From Maea johnstoni (taxonomy: Eukaryota; Annelida; Polychaeta; Spionida; Magelonidae), in assembly GCA_963942565.1 (NCBI GenBank), contig OZ012689.1:20045156-20109155 (forward strand): a stretch of 64,000 bases of DNA, in the 5' to 3' direction. A model generated the notes under the pieces. The model was not told the origin of the DNA and did no database searches. It saw nothing but the letters and a program-made list of their open reading frames with translations. This document shows positions 1 through 11,335 of this stretch, one piece after another. Position 1 is the first letter of the stretch, and each line of letters starts with the position of its first letter. Position numbers and translations under genes: made by a program.

Positions 1-963
1 TGATCCGGTCTTTAACCCATTGACACTCAGACCAGCCTTTAAGCAACTATTCATTCATTGATTCATTCAGTCTTATAGAATGGTGGTCATTATAAAATGG
101 TAGTCAGTCTTATGAGTTGGATCTTTTGAGCATGTATGTATATGAATGTAGTTGATTCATCAACCACTAACATTGGCATAAGCCTTATTTGGGAACTCTT
201 ATCTAGACCCACTTATCTCCATATAGTTTCTTGTTTTGATCAATTATGATAACCCTATCCTGGTCATTGGTTACTTATTTAATAGAAAATGGTAGATTTC
301 TTGTGAGTATGAGAAATTGCACCAAAAATAACACAAATTAATCATCAATATTCTCATCAACCAAAATTGCACCATACCCAAAGGTGACAATATCCAAATA
401 GCTTTTCAATGCTTTTTAACATTTTCAAGGATGGTTCACAGTAACTTGTTGGCCAACATCTTGAGGGTTGTGAAATTGAGTGACCAATGAAAGATTTTGA
501 AAAAGATTCTTTTGCTGCAATATAAAACCCACTATTACTGTATTCCTCCATTTAAACGCCCGTGCAGGTAACAAGTTCGGGAAAAATTTGCTAGAATGGG
601 TACTGGCGATCTTCCATATAGCTGCAACCCAAGGCCACTACAAGCTTGTAAGCTACGAGATACAACCAATAAATGGCCTATAGCAGTGAAAATACAATCA
701 ATATATGATTTGTGATGGTCCCACTTAAAAAGGTAAGGAAATATTTACGTTTGGAGGGGGAGTTTGGGGAAGTTCAGAAGGTCAGAAAATAATGTCAGCT
801 GGATTGCCCCTCTCAAAACAAATTTCAGAAAAAGGGGGGTATGCTTATTTGAGGTATGTGCAGTTAAATGGTGGAATGTGGTATGTGCACTCTTTTCATT
901 CCTAGCATACAATAAAAAGGAAGATTGCCCCTATTGGACTGAGACAATATAAGGAAGACCTAC
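1..963. other. Intron or 3' end of the Ig gene, nothing certain
   Basis: I see no convincing exon here. A minus-strand stretch at about 357-640 is open for around 60 codons, but it has no recognised motif and only weak splice signals. The stop codon of the Ig gene could be here or off the window. Confidence 0.4.
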
Positions 964-1032
964 CTGGATCAGATTCTTTCTTCGGCTTATCAACCTGAGC
1001 ATACAGAGCTGATGGGTCCTCGACTGCCAGTT
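964..1032 (-). CDS. Ig receptor tail exon with LYAQVDK motif
   Basis: A 69-nt exon with phase-1 introns on both sides. The acceptor is a T-rich tract ending in CAG, and the donor is GTAGGT. It encodes LAVEDPSALYAQVDKPKKES plus DP. The key feature is Y-A-Q-V followed by a basic stretch, a YxxV type of SH2-docking or ITIM-like motif facing the cytoplasm (residue -2 is Ala, so it is not a canonical ITIM). It joins the preceding exon as SPQK-E-LAVED, in frame. The same layout (Y-x-x-V then lysines) occurs in the exons at 2242-2319 and 6147-6341. A tandem array begins about 10 bp upstream of its acceptor. It is not the last coding exon, because the donor is good and there is no stop. Confidence 0.72.
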
Positions 1033-1039
1033 CTGAAAA

Positions 1040-1500
1040 AAACAATAAGACAATGCATATCTATTGTTATAATCCATTGTTATAATGAAAATGTAGTGAC
1101 ACAAACGAAATGAATAATCTTTGCTTATGATTGAGTGAAGAGTCTGTAGAGTTGAGATGATATCAATAAACAATGCACATCTATTGTTATAATCCATTGT
1201 TATAATGCTAGGGACAATGCTCCTACAAATGAAAGGAATAGATTTTGCTTATGATTGAGTAAAGAGTCTGTAGAGTTGTGATGAGATCAATAAACAATGC
1301 ATATCTTTTATAATCCGTTGTTATAGTGCTAGGAACAATGCAGCCCAATGCTCCTACAAACGAAATGAATAGATTTTGCTTAAGATTGAGTAAAGAGTCT
1401 GTAGAGTTGTGAGGAGATCAATAAACAATGCATATCTATTGTTATAATACATTGTTATAATGCTAGGGACAATGCAGCCCAGTGCTCCGACAAATTCATC
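1040..1500. repeat. Tandem array, ~125-bp unit, 4 copies
   Basis: The unit starts near AATAAACAATGCATATCT and contains ATTGTTATAATCCATTGTTA. Copies start near 1043, 1164, 1288 and 1419. The array abuts the acceptor of the exon at 964-1032. Confidence 0.85.
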
Positions 1501-1705
1501 TTTTCTTAAACCACACTTGGAAGATTTCCCCATTCAAAAAGTGTTGGTTTAGAGAATAATCCCTTATTCTAAGGGACTCAACACAACAAGAAAAATGAAA
1601 GAAGCTCATTGATTTACTTTAACAATGGACACTACCTTGTAGTTTCACTTTAACAATACTGTACAATGCTATAAAAATTCTCCCCAAAATAGACAGGTCT
1701 TTTGA

Positions 1706-1724
1706 GGAGGGGGAGGGGGGGGGG
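1706..1724. repeat. G-rich tract
   Basis: An almost pure run of G interrupted by a few A. Confidence 0.8.
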
Positions 1725-2006
1725 CGCTACGGATGACTGAAATCACTCAGTTTACCCCCTTTTGACTGTATCACTCAAAACCATGCCTGGCTATTTTGGT
1801 GATATCTCCATACCGAAAGCATTTTTGGGAACCATTTAAGGAGAAAATTTCATCAGAAACCAAAGATCACAATGGTGAGAGACAGCTAGCAGTCAGTGGC
1901 AACGCCTTAGACCACGCAGCCATCAGGACAGGCCCCCTCCAAAGTTATTCTTAAAATTATGATATAGCAGATGACAAGAATACAGGCTTCTCTAGGCACA
2001 AATAGG

Positions 2007-2220
2007 TTAACCCTTCCACTGCTGAGGCTACTTATGTCCAAAACACAAGGATGCAAAGATCTTTGATAACCATCTTAACCCTGTCTTGTGGGTATTCATT
2101 GGATAGCTCTCACTGAGTACTCTCAGATGAGTACCCATTTGCCAGGGTTTCAGTCATTTTTCAGGTTTCTTGCATCATTTTGTATTGGCCAAATTAGCCA
2201 ACCAGCAGCATAAGGTTTAA
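2007..2220. mobile_element. TTAA-bounded MITE, family A
   Basis: Starts TTAACCCTTCCACTGCTGAG and ends CAGCAGCATAAGGTTTAA. It is about 214 bp and non-coding. The same sequence recurs about 14 times in the window with TTAA at both ends. This fits a TTAA-targeting (piggyBac-like) non-autonomous element, though no transposase is present to prove it. Confidence 0.8.
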
Positions 2221-2241
2221 AAAGGTTAAGTGTATTCTCAC

Positions 2242-2319
2242 CTTTTTGTGGAGATTTGTCTTTCTTCTTCTTCTTCTTCTTGACCTCAGAATAGACGGGT
2301 GATGTTTCCGGATTCAACA
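2242..2319 (-). CDS. Ig receptor tail exon with VYSEVK motif
   Basis: A 78-nt exon, phase 1 at both ends, with acceptor TTATAG and donor GTGAGA. It encodes LNPETSPVYSEV followed by seven lysines and DKSPQK. The Y-S-E-V sequence is another YxxV docking motif, with Val at -1 and Pro at -2. The poly-lysine run comes from an AAG repeat. It reads in frame from either the long or short form of exon 6147-6341 (junction codon GTG) or from the 24-nt microexon at 4961. A 67-bp tandem array starts right at its acceptor and carries several acceptor-like CTATAATTACAG copies. Confidence 0.75.
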
Positions 2320-2560
2320 CTATAACAGCTTAAATAGAACATGTCCTATACTATAATAACAGCTAGAATTATACTGTTCTTGCAGTATAGTTGCAACTAA
2401 AAAAGAAAATTTCCTAAACTATAATTACAGTAAAAATTATACTGTTCTTGCAGTATACTTGCAACTAAAAAAGAAATTTCCTAAACTATAATTACAGTAA
2501 AAATTATACTGGTCTTGCAGTATATTTGCAACTAAAATAGAAAATTAAAATGGAGCATAT
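2320..2560. repeat. Tandem array, ~67-bp unit, ~3 copies
   Basis: The unit includes TATACTGTTCTTGCAGTATA and ACTATAATTACAG. Copies are near 2374, 2443 and 2510, with more diverged traces to about 2960. The array adjoins the 3' splice site of the exon at 2242-2319. Confidence 0.8.
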
Positions 2561-3752
2561 GTCTTACTCTATGATAACGGCCAATCTGAAACATATCCAA
2601 CAATATGAAAGCTTAGATAGAAAATTTTGTACACTATGACACAGCTAAAATTAAACACGTCTACTCTAAAAAGAGCAAACAATTGAGCTCATCCTGAAAA
2701 TTAACAGCAGCATTAATTAAGTGTGCCTTGGACACTAGAAAGATTGAACAGATCATTCCCTACACCACAAAACGGTTCAAATAGAAAATATTCAAACATA
2801 TATCAGAGCTCAGAGAAAACACGTTCACCGAACTTAATCAAAAATCAAAATTAAACTCTGTCTAATAGCTGAAAGAGAATGTCTCCTAATACATAAAAAG
2901 CTTAGATATATTTCACTAGAAAACACCTAAAATAGAACATACTCTTCACTTAAATAATATAAACAATACAAAAGAGCAACTGAATTAGGTGCTCAGTAAG
3001 TTTGGATGTTAATTGGTTTATGTTTAAGCTGTAAAAAAGCAATCAAACAGAACTTATAGCCAGTAACAGTAAAATAACTTGGTAGGCAGAACTTTTCCTT
3101 TCATCTTTCATTCCAGTTTTATCATCATAAAAAGGTCACAATGCAGACAGTTATGTTTGATAGTTATGTTTTAGTTTCTATTACAAATAAATTATCAAAC
3201 TCACAATATTGGTTACCAAAACTTCATATTATTCAATTATGTTAATTATCAGATAATCAAATTAGAGAAGCCTTCAGACAAAACCAAGGCAAAATCGCCA
3301 GGTGTTAGGTTTGGATTTTAATGATTATCAGGCTGGATTATTATTGCACGGGTGAATTATAAGGCATCTTGTATAATGAGATTTTTAATAAATAAGATGA
3401 TTAATAAATTCATAAATGTGACTTAAATCTGACTTAAATGTAAAGTTAGCTGAATGGATAGTTCCCAAAACTCATTATAATAAGTCATGTATTTTCATTC
3501 TACATGTATATCTAGTGTCTACTGAAAACTGCTTTTGTTGGAAAAAAACACATCCTTTTAATCTATTTTAAATCTGATAAAACATCTATTTACTCCAACT
3601 GTTATGGCTCAGGCAATTTTGTTTCGGGAAATGTCTTCCTATTCCTTGGGACAATATTTTTTCCTATAGTCAAAGAAAGGACCTTATATTAAAATACCCC
3701 TTGAATAGGAGAAAGGTTTTGACGAGGGACAAGTATCATGTTGTATTTTCCT
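2561..3752. other. Intron, no gene seen
   Basis: AT-rich intron with decayed copies of the preceding tandem unit up to about 2960. Nothing else recognised. Confidence 0.6.
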
Positions 3753-3964
3753 TTAACCCTTATGCTGCAGGTTGCTAATTTGGTCAACATGAAATGATGA
3801 CAAAAAGCTAAGAAATGACTGAAACCATTGCAAATGGGTACTCATTTGAGAGTACTCAGCGAGAACCTTCCAATGAATACCAACATGACAGGGTTAAGCT
3901 GATTTCCACAATCTTATGCTTTTTAGTGCATTGGATGAAAGTAACCTCAGCAACAGGAGGGCTA
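3753..3964. mobile_element. MITE family A, inverted and decayed
   Basis: Begins TTAACCCTTATGCTGCAGGT. It carries ACTGAAACC and GTACTCATTTGAGAGTACTC in the reverse orientation to the copy at 2007. The right TIR is degraded. Confidence 0.7.
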
Positions 3965-4552
3965 AGTGACCTACCTAAAAAGGCTAGATGGGACATAAAA
4001 GACCAGTTTACCCATCTATATCTGGAGCATACACATGATCTGGCACATATGGAAATTTTTGGATAACATAGCAAAATTTTGATGGATACTTGACTGAAAT
4101 CTCTTGATCAGAAAGTTGTTCAAATGGTACGTCAATATGAACATATATGTATAACAGAGAAATATATTCAAATAGGCATTTATAATATGATCTGTGTAGT
4201 CCAAATTTGCAAACAGGTTAACCACTTCATACTAAGAGGACAGAGTCGCCCAAATAAAGACACTTGATATCTTTGAAACCACCCGAGATATATAGTTTTC
4301 TAAAGGAGTTTATGGTAAAAGAGAAAGAAAATTGATGATTTAAAACCGAGACCTTCAAGGGACTTATAAAGATTGAAGTAAATGAAGAAATATCTCTAAC
4401 CTATCGAAGGACATGTGGTAGAAACATGTGACTATATATTTTATATTGTATACTATAGGTGCTGTCCCCTATTGATCCTAGAATGAGTGCTAGGTGACAT
4501 CAGAATCCCATACATATACTAATAAGGAAGTAAGGCTGGAGATCAAAAATTA
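3965..4552. other. Intron, no gene seen
   Basis: AT-rich, with no exon or repeat family recognised. Confidence 0.5.
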
Positions 4553-4682
4553 AATGAATGAATAAATAAATAAATAAATAAATGAATGAATAAATAGATA
4601 AATAAATAAATGAATAAATAAATGGATAAATAGATTAATAGAAATAACCTAAATAAATAAATAAACAAATGAATGAATTAAT
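4553..4682. repeat. (AAAT/AATG)n microsatellite
   Basis: Uninterrupted runs of AAAT mixed with AATG and GATA variants. Confidence 0.9.
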
Positions 4683-4960
4683 GAATAAAAATAACCTAAC
4701 ATTTTTTGATGACATTCGTTACCACATCTTTTTGATTCATTTTTCACTTAATGGCTTAAAAACAATAAAGGGCTCTTTCTGGCCACTTTCACATAATCCT
4801 TCTCATTTGCATATCTTAATAAAAATTGAAAATGCCCAAAATCTTATCACTTGTAAACCATATGAAAACTATAAGGTTTCAATTCATTTGATCAAAAATG
4901 TATTATATTGATTACTTTACAATCTCCAGCCCTAATAGGAATTAATATCTCTGTTCTTAC

Positions 4961-4984
4961 CACTGGCTTGTCTGAAACGTTTCT
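4961..4984 (-). CDS. Candidate 24-nt microexon of Ig receptor tail
   Basis: On the minus strand a pyrimidine-leaning acceptor ending CTATAG is followed by 24 nt and then donor GTAAGA. The exon is phase 1-1, so it can be included or skipped in frame between exons 6147-6341 and 2242-2319. It would add E-KRFRQAS-V, a basic RxxS-type sequence that could be a kinase site. The length and both splice signals fit, but a match this short could be chance. Confidence 0.35.
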
Positions 4985-5889
4985 CTATAGAAGAATGACC
5001 ATGTAAAAATTAGAATTCGATCTGGCAACTGGTGTATGACAATATACTCTATACGGCTTTAATTTGGAGTGCTAAAATTTCGCTTTACAGCGTTGCTGCA
5101 AGAAGGGTACGAACCATAGGTCCTGTACCAGTGTGGGGTACCTACACACAAACACATAACGTATTTGTGCTACTTTGAATTCGCGCATTCAAGCAACTCA
5201 AACTATATATTTATTACTTTATAGTTATTTATTTGAAGGATAATATTTTGGAGCTATCATGGGGAGCGTAAAAATAGCAAAAATTAAATGCCTGTTAAAA
5301 ATACCAGTTATACAGTACTTATTTCTAACATATGGTGGAGAAGTTATTAAGTGCTGCCATTCTAATTCACAGTATACATTCCATATTTTCAAACGAAAAC
5401 ACTGTCAAAAGATAGCAATGACGAAAATGAAATAGAAGAAAAGGAGTGAAAAAAGGGGAAAAGGATTTTTCAAAAAGATGAAACCAAGCCAAGTGGACTT
5501 CCGATCTCTTTTTTGAACATAACACATTCAATATTAATGAACTATGATTTAATAATAATGCCAAATTATTTGAGACAACATTTGATTTAGGGTACCATAT
5601 AGAATTATTTATTTAGTCCTTATCTTACATGTAAATTCATACCAATCAAACTTACAAGTTCTCTGTATAAAAGATCAAATTAAACTTAAACATTTTGTAA
5701 ATACTGCAAAATACTTGACCAAGAATTCTTGGAAGGGTTTGAATATTAAATTTCCTTCAAAATAATTCCCTAAGTCCCAATAAATTGACCTCACCAAATG
5801 ACTCAGGTCTTTTTTATTCATCGCTGTAAGAATGAACAGGTTGAGGTAAGTAGGTCTGCATTAATTTCCTGTTGATGGCATGCAGAGGG
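4985..5889. other. Intron, no gene seen
   Basis: AT-rich intron. A short minus-strand open stretch at 5367-5564 has no recognisable domain. Confidence 0.5.
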
Positions 5890-6095
5890 GTAGACTCTAA
5901 ATCCCTGCAGATAGCAGGAATGACGTCATGGAAACTTGTGATATTGGAATACCCTATCTAGGATTAGGGTTAGGGTTAGGAATCAGGCCCAGGGTTAGGG
6001 CTAGGGCTAGGGTTAGTCTAACCCTAGGTAGGGTATTCCAAGATCACAAGTTTCCGTGACGTCATTCCTGACATCTGCGGGGATTTAGAGCCTAC
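5890..6095. repeat. Palindromic element with telomere-type loop and two CRE sites
   Basis: The left arm runs from about 5890 to 5957 and the right arm from 6023 to 6095. They are near-perfect reverse complements, including AGGAATGACGTCA and its partner TGACGTCATTCCT. The loop (5961-6018) is made of TTAGGG and related CTAGGG/CAGGG hexamers. TGACGTCA (a full CRE half-site pair) occurs at 5921-5928 and 6057-6064. Confidence 0.85.
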
Positions 6096-6146
6096 CATGC
6101 GGAGGAGAGAAGTTGAAGGGGGTAGACAGTAGAGGGAGCCACTCAC

Positions 6147-6341
6147 CATGCTTCAGGGGATGCTGGCAGGGGGCGTTACGGGTCAGAGCGGAGGAAAAAG
6201 CAGGATGTCGCAAGTTATGGGAATCGGGGTTACCTGAGGGTGGCGGGGGTGGGGGCACGCCACGCCCCCCTGCAGCTTTATTGCCATTCTTATCACCCTT
6301 GTTCACCACAGCATACGTAGGATCGGCCGGTGCTGAGTTGC
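6147..6341 (-). CDS. Ig receptor tail exon: TYAVVNK plus polyproline
   Basis: A 195-nt exon, phase 1 at both ends. The acceptor is TTTTCCAG and the donor is GTGAGT at the low end. It encodes NSAPADPTYAVVNKGDKNG, then NKAAGGRGVPPPPPPSG, then a Ser/His-rich stretch. Y-A-V-V is a YxxV motif. The six prolines in a row look like a ligand for SH3, WW, EVH1 or profilin proteins, which suggests links to actin or signalling adaptors. An internal donor (GTAACC, exon end at 6234) would give a 108-nt version, also phase 1-1, lacking the last 29 residues. The GTGAGT donor is the stronger. The exon follows either alternative exon 13561-13694 or 13399-13505 with a Gly junction codon. Confidence 0.75.
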
Positions 6342-6452
6342 CTGGAAAATACCAATACCAAATATAAGTTTGTGGGATATGCTATCTTGTTTGTTTATAT
6401 TAACAAAACAATAGGACAGGTCTGGGGGTTCAAAATTGCCTGAAAAATAAAC

Positions 6453-6625
6453 CAGGGCTCGAAATTAAGATTTTTTCCAGGGAGCCCAATTGCATCTTCA
6501 TAAGCTTCATAAAGGTTTTCTGTATATCAAACAGTACATATTTGGGCTCCCTGCAGATATTTGAGGGAGCCGCAGGAACATTCAAGGGAGACCTGGCTCC
6601 CGGCACCCCCTAATTTCGAGCCCTG
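6453..6625. mobile_element. hAT-like MITE, CAGGGCTCGAAATTA TIRs
   Basis: Left TIR CAGGGCTCGAAATTA, right TIR TAATTTCGAGCCCTG, with TAAAC repeated on both flanks. Internal GGGAGCC repeats. Non-coding, 173 bp. The TIR style suggests hAT, but assignment is tentative. Confidence 0.75.
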
Positions 6626-8362
6626 TAAACAATATATTTTGATATCAAAATCCATCTGGTTGACTTTAATCAATATGAACGCCCCATATTGTAAACTCAT
6701 TCAATGTCCTTTCTTCTTTCTCATGAAGTCATGATAGAAATATTACTGTAGGAAAGGAAATCTATCCAAGTGGTATATCCTGCCGAACATTTCCGAGTGG
6801 GGTCAGTTCGGTATAACGTAAGTCGGATGAAATAATCCTGTCTTTAGAATATTAATCTTCAATATTTGCTTTTTGGAATAAAACCTCTTGGAAAAATCCA
6901 AAAACACAAATTTAGTTAATTTGCAACTTAGATTAATTTCCTATACTACAGTATACATTTTCAAATAACAACTCTACAAAAAAGAAGCTTTAAACCATTC
7001 AATTGAGACAATAGAGTTTGGGTTATTGTTTCAAAATTAGTTAACTGATGCTTCAATATCTTATATAATTTTTACAGATGTGTGGCAAACATATATTATG
7101 AAAATATTCAAAATTCCATTCCAAGGAGCTTCTTTTAAATGTTAGAGTAAAAACGTTCTTTTCAAATATGAAATATGTGAATGAATAAAATATTGACCAA
7201 TGTGAAACTAGAGCGCACACAAACAAATTTGACTCATATTTTAAAATGATTTGCCAAATAGGAAAATAATCTAAAAAAATTGAAGCAGTAATGTTAAACA
7301 CAATAGTCGACAACTTTCCGTCAAAATTATTCCAAAAATCAAATACTGCAACCGTAAATCAGGTTAATTGGCCGTGTCTGAAATTTGGCGATTTAGCCTT
7401 TTTCAGAATTTGCCGAATCTTAATTTACCAATCTTGAACATATGTAATTGGTAAATTAAAAACAGAAGTTAGCTCAGAAATACAATTCAACTAATAAATG
7501 CTGTAAATTTGCCGATCTGAAGCTTTCAAAATTTTCTGATTCTTATTTTACCGATCAATTCTGATCTGCAAATATCGGCAAATTAAAAATGTTAGTAAAT
7601 TAACAGGATTTACAGTATTATATTGATGATATGTACACTCTAGATGTGAAAAGAAATGTAGCAAGAATTCACAACAATATGGGTGGATGATGGATGAAAA
7701 AGATCAGGATAATTATTTTTGTATTTCACAAAAGTCACAGCAAAGCGTACAAATAAAAGCCTGCCTATGCTAACAAAGTAATCAGTTACCATAAAAACAG
7801 AAATAACATAATTATTTAGCAAGAAAAGTGCTTTTTGTGAAAAACATTTGTATTAAAACGAAAGCAGTTTATTTCTTATCATCTTATTATGTTTATTTTT
7901 ATCATATTCTCAATTATTGATTATTTTCTCTTATCAAGAAAATATTGACATATTCCTTGGAATATCTGGGTACTTGGGGACGAAAAATGTTAATAAGTCT
8001 TTTAGAACCAACTGCAAGATCCCAAAACTTAACTGTAAAATTTTGATAAATTATTGGTAAAATCAATTCATCATTTAAGACTGAATCAAGATAGCACTTT
8101 CTTAAAACGAACACGAATGCCGTTTTAACTAGCAGCTACTCAAAATAGCTTGAATGACACACAAATTGCAATGAAAAAATGAAGGAATACAGAAACAAGA
8201 TAACCATATGAAATGAAACACCAATCAAAATAACATATAAAGAAATTTCTCATGCAGCACAAAATAACTTACAGCATAATCACACACACTGAGTATAGCC
8301 ATACTATACCAAGACCAAGCTGGCTTCACTGAATGCATGGAAACAACAAAGACAATCAAATC
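6626..8362. other. Intron, no gene seen
   Basis: AT-rich. Around 7360-7620 there is a low-complexity area repeating CCGATCTGAA/AATTTGCCGA-like words. No coding signal. Confidence 0.5.
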
Positions 8363-8445
8363 AATTTCATCATCATCATTGTCATTGTCATCATCATCAT
8401 TATCATCATCCTCATTTTCATCATCATCATCATCATCTTCATTGG
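8363..8445. repeat. (CAT)n microsatellite
   Basis: Imperfect CAT/TCA repeats. Confidence 0.9.
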
Positions 8446-8530
8446 CAAAGACAGAAGTTTTTTTTTAGGAATAGGTTACAGGATATAAGGTTCAGCACCA
8501 AGTTTGAGAAGAGATAAAGAGAAGATTTGT

Positions 8531-8660
8531 TTGAATATTTGTGCACCAGTTAATGACATAATCCATGAAAAGTTAAACCCATTTATGCTTAAGAGTTGAA
8601 TATTTGTGCACCAGTTAATGACATAATCCATGAAAAGTTAAACCCATTTATGCTTAAGAG
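8531..8660. repeat. 65-bp tandem duplication
   Basis: TTGAATATTTGTGCACCAGT and what follows repeat exactly at 8531 and 8596. Near-perfect identity suggests a recent event. Confidence 0.9.
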
Positions 8661-9062
8661 TTCCTCTATGATATTTTTGATAATAATTTTGAAACTTTGA
8701 TTTTACAAAATACATGTATTTGAAGGAGATTTGTTGGTCATGATCTGAATAATATTCTGTCTTGAAATGTTTCTCAAATTCAGCTTTTTTTTACAAGATT
8801 TTATCAGAATATCAACTTCAATTCAACACATGAATTTTATGCCCAATTAATACTCCCAGCAGTCATAATTTAGCCATGAGCATCTTGACCTTTTTGGCCG
8901 AATCTTTCAGGCAAAAGCATAGTTTAAATATTTGAAAGATATATTTCAATTAATCAGAATATTATTAACAACTCTTAAAAATATTTTTTAATAAATATTT
9001 TTTAATAAATATTTTGTAATATTTTGTAAAAATCAAGGTATTTTCATTATCAGGGTACAAGC

Positions 9063-9331
9063 ATGGATTTAGAAAGTGGGTGCCCAAAATTGGATATTGT
9101 TTTGGGCATCCATTCTTTCAAGGGAGACCACAGTATTCTCATATCAAAACCATAAATATGTATCTATTTATCAGAATGAGGCATAATGTACTTCAAAATG
9201 CCATGGGAATTATAATGTGGGGAAGAAATTCAAGTATATGCTTAAAATTGCCATTTTAAGAAATTATTCACAAAAGGATTTAGGTGCCCTGAGGGTTGAT
9301 GATGACCAAATGACCTTCTGGCTAAGACTAT
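9063..9331. mobile_element. MITE family B copy
   Basis: Starts with TGGATTTAGAAAGTGGGTGC, has TGGGCATCC, GGGAGACCACAGTATTCTCA and GGTGCCCT, and ends CTGGCTAAGACTATGG. Same family as 56081-56376. Confidence 0.75.
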
Positions 9332-9765
9332 GGTCAGAATAAAGTGTTAGAGACCCAGAAAACAATATAAATACATATAAATACATATATATTCAAATAG
9401 CTAAAGCTTTATGAGTGCACACATGGTGTTACAATTAAATATGAGCACATCAAATAGAGAAATCATCAACAAATATAAGACAAAAGGGATTGTTAAACGC
9501 AATAGTAAATTTTCTGTATTTTTCAAAATATTGCTTCGTTTTCAAGGCAATTCTAGATGTGTCGCACAGCATGTTCATTCTAGTTGTGAATGCGTTAACA
9601 TTAAGATTCATTCACTAAAGATCAAAAGAACGATTTTGATGCATCTATTAAGAAAATTTTGATAAAGTTTTTTTTATTTAGAGACAAAACATTTGAACAA
9701 AGGCAAAACAGGTTTATGTCTTGATTGAATATGAAGAGTGCTCAATGTTCTAATGGACAAATGTA

Positions 9766-9767
<2 letters not shown>

Positions 9768-9864
<97 letters not shown>

Positions 9865-9945
9865 CACCAGAATATTACAGATATCAATAGCTTTGATTTG
9901 CACTCCCACTTACAGGATTCAAGCATGAAGCATATAAGCATATTC

Positions 9946-9996
<51 letters not shown>
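9768..9996. repeat. Two (TA)n tracts
   Basis: (TA)n at 9768-9860 and 9949-9996, separated by about 90 bp of unique sequence. Confidence 0.95.
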
Positions 9997-9998
<2 letters not shown>

Positions 9999-10288
9999 CA
10001 TATTCCCATATGTTTAACCTATTCATGCATAGGGTTAAAATACTTAATAAGTTTTGCTTGTATTTGGTAATGACTTTGAAAATTAAATCTAGGATTTCAT
10101 AAAGCTTTACCCAAGGTATGAAACATTGAATCAGGAAATCTACAAGGAGTTGTAGGTTGGATTCTAATCAATATTCCTTGTTCATATAATTCTAAGAATT
10201 TCTAAAAGTTTTTAGTAATATATTACAAACTCAAAGCCTTTTAGAGAAGCTACCAGAATAGAGGCGTTATATACTAATTTATTCAACC

Positions 10289-10359
10289 TTAACCCTTTCA
10301 TACCTGGAGATCTACTTGACTAGTAGCAGTTTTGGCTGATACGGGTTTGAATGGGTTAA
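10289..10359. mobile_element. Short TTAA-bounded MITE, family C
   Basis: TTAACCCTTTCATACC at the left and GGGTTTGAATGGGTTAA at the right. Seventy-one bp, and probably an internally deleted copy. Confidence 0.65.
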
Positions 10360-10528
10360 AAGAAAGAAACTGCCTTATCAAATTTACTTCAAGAGACTAA
10401 ATATTCAACTTTAATATTCTGGTATGCAATGAAATTTAAAGATTACTGACAACATCTGTTGTTCACTTTGATACCCATACAACCAAGTCTCAATATTGAA
10501 AGGTGAAACACATATGTAAATATAAATA

Positions 10529-10717
<189 letters not shown>

Positions 10718-10947
10718 ACTGTTTAACTGTATAAACACTGCAAATGTAGGCTGTGGTTACTTCTATCTATCAGCAATCTAATGTTTATTACATATAACTT
10801 GCTAAAGGGTTAAATAAGTTAAAACTGCCATAAAAAGAGATTTAGTCAGTAAGGTTTCTAACGAGTTGAATCGTTTAACAAATAAACGGAGTCAGACTTC
10901 AAAAAGTCTGACTTTCTAAGAGTAAATCTATGAGTTATAAAAGTTAG

Positions 10948-10996
10948 AGGTCAGAGGTCACTCTAAGGTCAGAGGTCACTTTAAGGTCAGAGGTCA
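10948..10996 (+). promoter_or_regulatory. Triple DR1 nuclear-receptor-like sites
   Basis: Three units of AGGTCA-G-AGGTCA start at 10948, 10966 and 10984, exactly 18 bp apart. This is the direct-repeat-1 arrangement bound by RXR/HNF4/PPAR-type nuclear receptors. It could equally be an 18-bp minisatellite that happens to match. Function is inferred only. Confidence 0.45.
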
Positions 10997-11122
10997 GAGA
11001 ATTAATGCAATCGGAGAAAATCACACACAACAGATGATGCGAGACAGAGATATTAAGACATAGAGTTGGGGACAAGGTACTGAGAGAAGAACCCCCTCAT
11101 ACTCATGTGCAAACAATTCTTT

Positions 11123-11335
11123 TTAACCCTTCCAATGCTGAGGCTACTTTCGTCCAAAGCACAAGGACGCAAAGATTTTTGCAAACCATCTAAACCCTGT
11201 CATGTTGGTATTCATTGGAAAGCTCATGATGAGTCCTATCAGATGAGTAACCATTTGCCAGGGTTTTCATCATTTCTTAGGTTTTTGGCATCATTTTGTA
11301 TTGGGCAATTTAGTCACCAGCAGCATAAGGTTTAA
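11123..11335. mobile_element. MITE family A copy
   Basis: TTAACCCTTCCAATGCTGAG to CAGCAGCATAAGGTTTAA, 213 bp. Followed at once by TTAACCCATTCATGCC, the left end of a family C element. Confidence 0.85.

Noticed and set aside
5961-6018. A chromosome end or telomere
   Set aside because: Only a few degenerate hexamers inside a palindrome, with gene sequence on both sides.
8265-8292. A 16-nt splice-flanked segment on the minus strand near 8272-8287
   Set aside because: Its phases (1 to 2) do not fit between exon B and exon 6147-6341, both phase 1 there.
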